From: a virus
Virus record (IMG/VR): IMGVR_UViG_3300022723_000140
Coordinates: 1-43,877 of that record
DNA: 43,877 nucleotides
Strand: one strand, 5' to 3'
Part shown: positions 38,968 to 43,877 of the stretch, piece after piece
Numbering within the stretch: the first letter of the stretch is position 1
Layout of the letters: every line of letters starts with the position of its first letter
Translations under genes and position numbers: made by a program
The notes under the pieces: model-generated
Seen by the model: the letters and a program-made list of their open reading frames with translations, nothing else
What the model was told of the DNA's origin: nothing
Databases searched by the model: none

Positions 38968-39590
38968 GGCCCCTCACACGCCACAACAGGTCCCCACGCG
39001 CGATAGCGATGCTGCCGCACGTACAAGATTCGACGCGGATAGGCCAGATTCTCGCTGCAATGCACCACAGCGCGTCGACCCGCGCCGCAGTGCGCATCGA
39101 CACACGCGCGCTCCTCGCGGTCTGCGGCCGCCCGTGCCTCCGCACGCCAGTGCCCCAGACCGCCGTTGTAGGAGCGCAGCACCGCCCACCATCGGTCGCA
39201 CTCCGTACGCCCCCATATACGCGGTAGCAGCCAGCGATCATAGTACACGAGCGCTCGCAGCGCCCACGCGGGATTCTCGGGCTGCGCATCGCTGAGCGCT
39301 GGGTAGATCTCAGCTAGCCATGTCGCCGTCGCCGGCATCACCTGCGCCAACCCGCGTGCGCCGACGCGCGAGAGCGCACGCGGATCCCAGCTCGATTCTT
39401 GCGCCACCTGCCCCGCGAGGGCGGCGACCGGCGCCTCGAGGCCCATACCCGCGTGCGCCTCCCGCGTCAGCGTGCGCTGATAGCGGCGCGCTTCAAGCGG
39501 CGGCTCTGAAGCGTATGTCGTTGAAAACACTAACAAATACAACAGCAGCGCACGCGTCGATGCGCGGAGACCCGAGCGTATCAACAACAT
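38964..39590 (-). CDS. SLT-type lytic transglycosylase endolysin, 208 aa
   Basis: This has an N-terminal signal sequence or anchor (RALLLYLLVFSTTYA, about 13-27) and then a soluble lytic transglycosylase domain: the catalytic Glu in QVAQESSWDPRAL (about 62-74), the GARGLAQVMPATATWL block (about 77-92) and the YNGG motif (about 141). It cleaves peptidoglycan between MurNAc and GlcNAc. The hydrophobic N-terminus suggests Sec export (signal-arrest-release or cleaved), so the holin may be needed only for timing. Some Cys-rich C-terminal sequence (EERACVDAHC) lies beyond the domain. Confidence 0.9.
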   Translation of the reverse strand: MLLIRSGLRASTRALLLYLLVFSTTYASEPPLEARRYQRTLTREAHAGMGLEAPVAALAGQVAQESSWDPRALSRVGARGLAQVMPATATWLAEIYPALSDAQPENPAWALRALVYYDRWLLPRIWGRTECDRWWAVLRSYNGGLGHWRAEARAAADREERACVDAHCGAGRRAVVHCSENLAYPRRILYVRQHRYRAWGPVVACEGP

Positions 39591-39594
39591 GCGG

Positions 39595-39858
39595 CTACAG
39601 CCCCAAACACACGCCGAGCACCACCGCCAGCACGATGATAGCCCGCCTCAGCATCAGCAGCCCCTGCACTAGCCCTATCGGTGTGATGTGCGGGCGAGCA
39701 TACGGAAATATCCCCCGATCAACCCAGTATCCGGCCGTCGCCGCCAGCGTGGCGGCCGCGAGCTTATAGACCAGCAGCGGCAACTGATGCGGCGCCATCG
39801 CAGCCACCGCCGCCACCAGTACCGCAGCCACTGACGCCCAGATGCTCATGCGTGGCAT
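39595..39858 (-). CDS. Holin-like membrane protein, 87 aa
   Basis: Two to three hydrophobic helices (about 7-21, 28-45 and 68-86), with a short polar segment GYWVDRGIFPYARPH between the second and third. This matches the putative_holin family of phages of Gram-negative bacteria (motif YKLA...GYWxDRxxFPYARP, from memory). It lies just upstream of the endolysin gene. It would permeabilise or depolarise the inner membrane to set lysis time. Confidence 0.85.
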   Translation of the reverse strand: MPRMSIWASVAAVLVAAVAAMAPHQLPLLVYKLAAATLAATAGYWVDRGIFPYARPHITPIGLVQGLLMLRRAIIVLAVVLGVCLGL

Positions 39859-39867
39859 ATCACTACC

Positions 39868-40188
39868 TCACTCATATGCGATCCGTACCAGATCGACCAG
39901 CCGCCGCAAGCGCTGAGCGCGGGTGCGCTGCCCACGCGGCCCCCACCGGTACTCGGCCAAGCCCGGCTCGGCCAGCTCCATGCGCACCTCGTACAGGTCA
40001 GCCTCGGTCTCTAGGCGGCGGACGAGATCCCGCAGCTCCTGGCTGGGCTCTGGCCAGGACAGCTCTGGCATCGCCGCGAAATACTGCGCGCTGCGCAGCA
40101 GGTCGGTCATGCTGTGTCGTGCCAGCTCGGCGCACCGGTCTGGTATTGCCGCAGACGACACTTGATACGGTGCGATTTTCTCAATCAT
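39868..40188 (-). CDS. Small helical protein at the head of the lysis operon, 106 aa
   Basis: AGGAGG stands 8 nt before ATG 40188 and a TATAAT box about 25 nt further up, so this is likely the first gene of a transcript. The product is helical and charged (ELRDLVRRLETEADLYEVRM, about 50-70; basic RGQRTRAQRLRRLVDLVRI near the end). No signal or membrane segment. Function is unknown; a regulator or lysis accessory is possible. Confidence 0.8.
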   Translation of the reverse strand: MIEKIAPYQVSSAAIPDRCAELARHSMTDLLRSAQYFAAMPELSWPEPSQELRDLVRRLETEADLYEVRMELAEPGLAEYRWGPRGQRTRAQRLRRLVDLVRIAYE

Positions 40189-40211
40189 CTCGAGCGCCTC
40201 CTATACGCGAG

Positions 40212-40241
40212 ATTATACCGGCTGAGGCGCTCTTACGTCTG
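40212..40241 (-). promoter_or_regulatory. Candidate sigma70 promoter for the leftward operon
   Basis: On the minus strand a perfect TATAAT (40217-40212) lies 18 nt from a weak -35 CAGACG (40241-40236). Predicted start near 40205 gives a short leader before the AGGAGG of the 39868-40188 gene. The -35 is poor, so an activator could be needed. Confidence 0.5.
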
Positions 40242-40265
40242 AGCCGCGCTAAGTCCTTGATTTTC

Positions 40266-40574
40266 CTAGTGCCGCCGCGCTTCTTGCTCATCCGCGACGA
40301 CGGGGACGGTTTCAGCTCTCACCACAGCCAGCATCCAGCTCCAGCTCTGGAGATAGCAGGCGCCCGTCTCAAGATCGTGCACGGCGCCGCGCGGATCCAA
40401 GACCCACCGCGATTCCCTCGCCAGCGACACCGGGTGTATCACCGTGCTTTCCTCGCACTCCCTCACCGCCCAGGCGATGACCGGAGACTGCTCGACCGCG
40501 ACCACGGTGCCCGCGTGGCGCAGGGGCACCAGGACCGCGTAGCCGGGATCTGCCTGCAGATACTGGTAGCTCAT
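40266..40574 (-). CDS. Small hypothetical protein, 102 aa
   Basis: ATG 40574 overlaps the upstream stop (ATGA), with GAGG 7 nt before. The product (MSYQYLQADPGYAVLVPLRH, with ESTVIHPVSLARESRWVLDP) appears beta-rich and compact, with no signal or membrane segment. Function is unknown. It precedes a 77-nt gap carrying the candidate lysis promoter. Confidence 0.7.
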   Translation of the reverse strand: MSYQYLQADPGYAVLVPLRHAGTVVAVEQSPVIAWAVRECEESTVIHPVSLARESRWVLDPRGAVHDLETGACYLQSWSWMLAVVRAETVPVVADEQEARRH

Positions 40575-40774
40575 ACCTCGGCCTCGCGCGCCAGGAGTTC
40601 TTTTAGCGCATCCTCATAGTCGCGCTCGATGGCCGCCCAGTTGGGTTCCTCGCCTTTCTTGGGGCGGCCCTTTCTCCGAGTTTTCGGTGGTCGAGTGCTC
40701 ACCTCGGAACCATTTTCCTGAGCGTTTTCAAGCACTTGCACCCCGGCTACCTCTGTTTCTGTGTCTTTGCTCAT
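40571..40774 (-). CDS. Small protein with AT-hook-like motif, 67 aa
   Basis: The motif RRKGRPKKGEEPNW (about residues 34-47) contains the GRP core of AT-hook DNA-binding peptides, flanked by an acidic C-terminal helix (ERDYEDALKELLAREAEV). ATG 40774 has GAGG directly abutting it, which is too close; a TTG at 40792 would add 6 residues. The start is therefore uncertain. It is the first leftward gene after the divergent region, so a DNA-binding regulator is plausible but unproved. Confidence 0.6.
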   Translation of the reverse strand: MSKDTETEVAGVQVLENAQENGSEVSTRPPKTRRKGRPKKGEEPNWAAIERDYEDALKELLAREAEV

Positions 40775-40813
40775 CCTCGTGTACTGTTGCAAGTCATTGA
40801 TTTATTAGGGTGT

Positions 40814-40842
40814 TTGACATCGCATACCCAGGTATGCATAAT
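40814..40842 (+). promoter_or_regulatory. Strong sigma70 promoter for the rightward block
   Basis: TTGACA (40814-40819) is followed by 17 nt and CATAAT (40837-40842), five of six matches to the -10 consensus. Predicted transcription start is near 40849. It points at the structured RNA region and the rightward genes from 41272. A weaker leftward promoter (TAATAA near 40800) may share the interval 40775-40813, which otherwise holds nothing I can identify. Confidence 0.85.
40822..40837. promoter_or_regulatory. Palindromic operator inside the promoter spacer
   Basis: GCATACCCAGGTATGC has two perfect 7-bp arms separated by CA. It fills the spacer between -35 and -10 and touches the first -10 base, the position where a dimeric repressor would block polymerase. 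The cognate regulator is not evident in the window. Confidence 0.7.
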
Positions 40843-40848
40843 GATTCA

Positions 40849-41235
40849 CCTCGCCGCGACCTCAACAGTCACCAGGGCGAGCGCAAACCCACTCAGCTCC
40901 GGCTGTATAGCGTGAAAGGGGGAACCGCTGAGGCCCAGGTTAAAGTCCTGGGGACGCCGGCCCGGAAGGGCCAGCTCGACGAAAGTCGGCAACGCGGGAA
41001 GGCTGCCAGGGAGCGCCAAGCCTATGCACTCGTGCGGGGGCATAGACAAAGCGCGGCAGCCGGCCAGGGCGACTCACATAGGCTCTGGCAGTCGAGCGCA
41101 CGACGCGCGACACAGCGACCAGCGGCCACCGGGGCCGTGAGCGGGGACGCCCCCTGAGACGGGGCCGCGAGACCGCGCCGGACTACCGCACGCACGCACG
41201 AACCTGTCGGCGCGGCCCCTGCCATGCGGGGGCCG
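40849..41235 (+). ncRNA. Candidate large structured non-coding RNA (about 390 nt)
   Basis: No convincing gene lies between the promoter and the ATG at 41272. Read as RNA from the predicted start, successive non-overlapping helices tile the stretch: 40850-855/876-881; 892-897/927-932; 934-939/947-952; 956-963/968-975 with GGAA loop; 977-980/985-988 with GAAA loop; a long arm 41001-1007/1055-1061 with 1013-1016/1051-1054 and 1022-1027/1040-1045; 1063-1070/1082-1089 (one GU); 1091-1094/1108-1111 with an inner CGC/GCG; 1123-1127/1133-1137; 1141-1144/1165-1168 with 1151-1154/1161-1164; 1173-1180/1208-1215; and 1214-1221/1227-1234, which competes with the last by two bases. The first helix begins at the predicted start. 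I do not recognise it as RNase P RNA, tmRNA, group I or II intron, or any phage RNA class I can recall. The 3' end is unknown. Confidence 0.6.
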
Positions 41236-41271
41236 ACCGATATCTTCCCCCTCGAGAGAAAGGAGCACGGC

Positions 41272-41451
41272 ATGGTCAAGACCGACATCACCGACATCAC
41301 CACCGTCGCGCGCGACCCCCGCGCCGGCGGGTACGAGTGCGACCGAAGGGACGCGCGCGATTACGCGCGCGCCCTGAGGGATGCCGGCTTCCGGGTGCGC
41401 CTGACGGCGCGCCCGGGCGGGCGCACCCTCCTGACGTGGAGGGCGGCATGA
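41272..41451 (+). CDS. Small basic protein, 59 aa
   Basis: AAAGGAG lies 6 nt before the ATG. The product (MVKTDITDITTVARDPRAGG, then DARDYARALRDAGFRVRLTA) reads as a short alpha/beta protein, with helix YARALRDAG and strand FRVRLTA. It is the first gene after the structured region and ends in an ATGA overlap with the next. No family is recognised; an early regulatory or accessory role is possible. Confidence 0.75.
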   Translation: MVKTDITDITTVARDPRAGGYECDRRDARDYARALRDAGFRVRLTARPGGRTLLTWRAA

Positions 41452-42434
41452 CCGCCACCATCGAATCCGGGGCGCGGGGCTACACCCTGCGCCTCGACGA
41501 ACCCGTCCCCGGAGTGGGCCGGCCGCGCAAGCTGTGCGCGCCGGCCCGCAACAGTGACCTGGCCGGCGCCGAGGCCGGCCATCAGGTCGTCGTGCTCGAC
41601 TGCGAGCACGACACGAAACCCTCCGACCCGCGAAGAGGGATACTGTTCATTCGTGTGCGCCACGACCCCGGTGCGTGCACTCGCTGCGCGCAGGATGCCG
41701 AGCGCGAGCGAGAGGCCGCCTTCGTGGCGGCGCTCAAGGCCGCTCTCGGCGCCGTGCCTCTCGGCGAGCACATGCCAGAGAGCGCTCGCGCCGCACTGAG
41801 TGCGGCGTGGGAGTCACTCGATGCCTCCACCATCGCCGCGCACGCGCGGTGGTGGCGCGAGGCGATGGCGGCCTCATCGGCCATCGAGGCGGCCGAGGAG
41901 GCGGCCGAAAAAGCCCGATGGGAGGCCTCATCGGCCTCTCGGCGGGCGCAGGGATGCGACGCCCTAGTGTGCGCGACGCTCGCCGCGATGTCGGCGCGCG
42001 ATGCTGCGCGCGCGGCGCTCGACGCGGCCGAGTGCATCGAGCTGACCGACGATATCGGACCCGGTCTCCGGGTCCACTGGACCTGGACTCCCCGCACTAC
42101 CCGCGCCGTGCGCGAGAAGCTGGGCGCGACGCAGGTCCACTTCGGCGGCGGCCCCGACGATCGCCATGAGGCCGGCTACTACGACACTACGGATTGGTGC
42201 AGCGTAGCCGGGGAGGCGCCGGAGGCGCCGGCTGAATGGGCCGCGGAGTGTGCCGCAGCTCATGCGGCGGCCGTAGAAGCCCTCGCGGCAGCCAAGGAAC
42301 GCTTACGCCTGGCGCAGGAGCGCGAGGATGCCGCGACGGCCGCGGCTCGCGCCGCCGGGGAGGCGGCGGCCCAGCCACGCCGAGATCACGCCGACGAGCT
42401 GTGCGACGAAATAGCGCGCAGCTGCCCATACTGA
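41448..42434 (+). CDS. Ala-rich helical early protein, 328 aa
   Basis: ATG 41448 overlaps the preceding stop. A short N-terminal domain (about 1-90) includes LDCEHD and GACTRC, possibly a Cys/His metal site. It is followed by long Ala/Glu/Arg helices (about 120-200 and 270-320) with coiled-coil character, separated by a beta-rich piece (LRVHWTWTPRTTRAVREKLG, about 205-225). The function is not recognised. The last 70 bases and a segment near 42201 recur in decayed form at 43247-43330, downstream of the next gene. Confidence 0.8.
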   Translation: MTATIESGARGYTLRLDEPVPGVGRPRKLCAPARNSDLAGAEAGHQVVVLDCEHDTKPSDPRRGILFIRVRHDPGACTRCAQDAEREREAAFVAALKAALGAVPLGEHMPESARAALSAAWESLDASTIAAHARWWREAMAASSAIEAAEEAAEKARWEASSASRRAQGCDALVCATLAAMSARDAARAALDAAECIELTDDIGPGLRVHWTWTPRTTRAVREKLGATQVHFGGGPDDRHEAGYYDTTDWCSVAGEAPEAPAEWAAECAAAHAAAVEALAAAKERLRLAQEREDAATAAARAAGEAAAQPRRDHADELCDEIARSCPY

Positions 42435-42465
42435 TTTCATCACATACGAGTAGGAGGCATTTGAC

Positions 42466-43242
42466 ATGAGCGACGAAGACCTATGGTACCTCGGGGCGAG
42501 TGACACCGAGATGGAAGTGACGGGCGACCTGCTCCGCGCGGCCGGACAGACCGTGCGGTACGCGATGGTGGACGGTAAGCGAGTCCATCCGGGCAACGCC
42601 TATGAGGCGACTGCCCCCGATGGCGCCTGGACAGTCGAGTGCTGCCGGCCGCCGATTGCAGGGTCGCCAGGGCTCGACCTCGATGACCTATTCACGCGCG
42701 GCACGGATATGGACCGGCACATCGACCACCACCGGCCAGGCGACCCGGGCTACGGACGCCCGCCGGCGGAGTTCCTGCTGGCGTCATCGATCGGACAGGT
42801 GATCGCCGAGCTGGCGCGGCGGGGCGTCCTACCGGATACATGGCCGCATATTGGATGGCGCCTGGCAGATGGTGGATGCCAGAACTTCGCTGAAATTGAG
42901 CCCTACGACGGTCGTCGGATCAGTTGCCGCGACTCCGATTGGCGGGAGCAGCTCCATGAGGAGCTGTGCAAGTTCGGGTCGCCAGGACTTGATATCGACG
43001 ACCTATTCGCGCGCGGCGCGGATGGCGAATGGTGGGTGTGGGAAACACATGGCGACGAGGCCGGTGGCACGGAGGATTACTGGCGCCAGATCCCGCATGA
43101 TATCGTGCTCACCGCCGCTGCCGACCACTGCCTCGGCGCCGCCTACCGGGGCGAGTGCCCCGGTGTCGACCCGGACGAGCTGATGCGCTGGCGCGCCATG
43201 CTGCGCCCCTTGCCTGCAGTGCGACATCGACGGGAAATCTGA
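42466..43242 (+). CDS. Early protein with DHH-like motif, 258 aa
   Basis: AGGAGG lies 8 nt before the ATG. The central block HIDHHRPGDPGYGRPP (about 85-100), then EFLLASSIGQVIAEL, and the late block ADHCLGAAYRGECPGVDPDE (about 219-238) look like conserved metal-site motifs; DHH recalls phosphoesterases, but the rest of that family is not evident. A segment SPGLDLDDLFTRG (67-79) recurs as SPGLDIDDLFARG (172-184), also similar at DNA level, so an internal duplication happened. Function is unknown. Confidence 0.8.
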   Translation: MSDEDLWYLGASDTEMEVTGDLLRAAGQTVRYAMVDGKRVHPGNAYEATAPDGAWTVECCRPPIAGSPGLDLDDLFTRGTDMDRHIDHHRPGDPGYGRPPAEFLLASSIGQVIAELARRGVLPDTWPHIGWRLADGGCQNFAEIEPYDGRRISCRDSDWREQLHEELCKFGSPGLDIDDLFARGADGEWWVWETHGDEAGGTEDYWRQIPHDIVLTAAADHCLGAAYRGECPGVDPDELMRWRAMLRPLPAVRHRREI

Positions 43243-43246
43243 TTTA

Positions 43247-43330
43247 GCGTAGCCGGGGAGGCGCCTCCGGCGCCGGCCCAGCCACACCGAGGAGCTGCGC
43301 GACGAAATAGCGCGCAGCTGCCCCTACTGA
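43247..43330 (+). pseudogene. Decayed copy of the 3' end of the 328-aa gene
   Basis: Bases 43247-43266 equal 42201-42220, and 43274-43330 match 42369-42434 with a short internal deletion and a few substitutions, including the run GACGAAATAGCGCGCAGCTG and the stop. The 150 or so bases between the two source segments are missing. This is a scar of a duplicated gene or a recombination join. It follows the stop of the 258-aa gene by 4 nt and is not translated from a recognisable start. Confidence 0.75.
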
Positions 43331-43383
43331 GGCAATCAGGCACACGCCGGGCATCCCGCCCGGCGAAGAGAAAGGAGAAAGAC

Positions 43384-43851
43384 ATGAGCCATAAACATCT
43401 AGTAGCCGCGATGTATGCGGAGCAGCAAATCACAGACGCTGACCTGCACGCCAGGATCGAAGCCCACGGAAAATGGCTGCGGGGCGAGGATGGCGGGGAG
43501 CAGCTGGTGCTGGTGGGGTATGACCTGAGCGACACCTACCTGCGCGGTGCCGACCTGCGCCGTGCCGACCTGAGATATGCCGACCTGCGCGGTGCCATCC
43601 TGAGCGATGCCGCCCTGCGCGGTGCCGACCTGCGCGGTGCCGACCTGCGCGGTGCCGCCCTGCGCGGTGCCGCCCTGCGCGGTGCCGACCTGCGCGGTGC
43701 CAACCTCAGATATGCCGACCTGAGCGATGCCATCCTCAGATATGCCGACCTGAGCGATGCCGACCTCAGATATGCCGACCTGAGCGATGCCGACCTCAGA
43801 TATGCCATCCTCAGATATGCCGACCTGCGCGGTGCTGACCTGCGGCGCTGA
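43384..43851 (+). CDS. Pentapeptide-repeat protein, 155 aa, probably frameshifted at its 3' end
   Basis: AAGGAG lies 6 nt before the ATG. After a 45-residue helical N-terminus come about 22 pentapeptides (A-D/N-L-x-x, for example ADLRGADLRYADLSD), the right-handed square beta-helix family. Members such as Qnr/MfpA mimic DNA and protect gyrase; others have no known role. The reading frame stops at 43849 in CTGCGGCGCTGA, but shifting frame by two bases lets the same repeat continue (ADLRDA) to the window edge, so a 2-bp CG loss is likely. A 7-bp GC hairpin (43345-43351/43359-43365) lies in the leader before the ribosome-binding site. Confidence 0.82.
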   Translation: MSHKHLVAAMYAEQQITDADLHARIEAHGKWLRGEDGGEQLVLVGYDLSDTYLRGADLRRADLRYADLRGAILSDAALRGADLRGADLRGAALRGAALRGADLRGANLRYADLSDAILRYADLSDADLRYADLSDADLRYAILRYADLRGADLRR

Positions 43852-43877
43852 CCTGCGCGACGCTATGGCGAGCAGCT

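Noticed and set aside
40810-41157. A 115-codon rightward frame over the structured region
   Set aside because: Its possible starts (40810, 40834) lie upstream of the predicted transcription start, it has no ribosome-binding site, and its product is Arg/Gln/Ala-rich without protein-like pattern.
40849-41235. RNase P RNA, tmRNA or group I intron
   Set aside because: Short look-alikes (GAAAGTC, ACAGCGA) occur, but the conserved cores and the order of helices of those RNAs are not present.
40846-41303. Leftward frames (67 and 93 codons) opposite the structured region
   Set aside because: No ribosome-binding site, composition typical of antisense GC-rich sequence, and no coupling to neighbours.
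43536-43808. A leftward frame of repeated Ser/Leu/Arg units
   Set aside because: It is the antisense shadow of the pentapeptide repeats.

Overview
The window is most of a tailed bacteriophage genome, or a prophage, of a GC-rich Gram-negative bacterium. Evidence for the host type is a complete Rz/Rz1-type spanin pair with a lipobox, a lytic transglycosylase, and an LPS-type heptose gene pair. Terminase, portal, scaffold, major capsid and adaptor genes are recognisable, but I see no tape-measure, sheath or major tail tube gene, so a short-tailed (podovirus-like) particle is most likely. I see no integrase, replication gene, tRNA, CRISPR array or reverse transcriptase here, so lifestyle cannot be decided.

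Layout. About 40.4 kb (368 to 40774) is one leftward block read on the minus strand, with most junctions being ATGA or TGATG overlaps. From right to left it runs: two small genes (40774-40266); a candidate promoter near 40212; the lysis module (40188-37822: small gene, holin-like, SLT transglycosylase, Rz-like, Rz1-like, exported protein); a coiled-coil/membrane protein and a coiled-coil protein; small and large terminase; four tiny genes; portal; a 98-aa protein; scaffold; major capsid; decoration-like protein; three small hydrophilic genes; a methyltransferase-glycosyltransferase fusion; a GmhA isomerase; adaptor; SEC-C protein and a 37-aa membrane peptide; tail-fibre-like proteins, one with fifteen 22-residue His-containing repeats; a T7 gp12-like tail protein; several unrecognised structural genes; and finally a 3785-aa polyvalent protein (11725-368).

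The right end (40814-43877) is read rightward. A near-consensus sigma70 promoter with a perfect palindrome in its spacer precedes about 430 nt without a convincing gene. That stretch folds, by eye, into a tandem series of about a dozen helices and is proposed as a large structured non-coding RNA. It is followed by three early-type genes of unknown function, a decayed duplicate of one gene's 3' end, and a pentapeptide-repeat protein. At the left end two small rightward ORFs enter from outside and meet the giant gene tail to tail, as expected if the rightward block leaving the right end joins them across a circular or permuted map.

Main points for a second look: the structured RNA with its promoter/operator; two out-of-frame genes with strong ribosome-binding sites inside domain linkers of the giant gene; heptose metabolism genes inside the head operon; and several genes of 37-58 codons that a length cut-off would miss.
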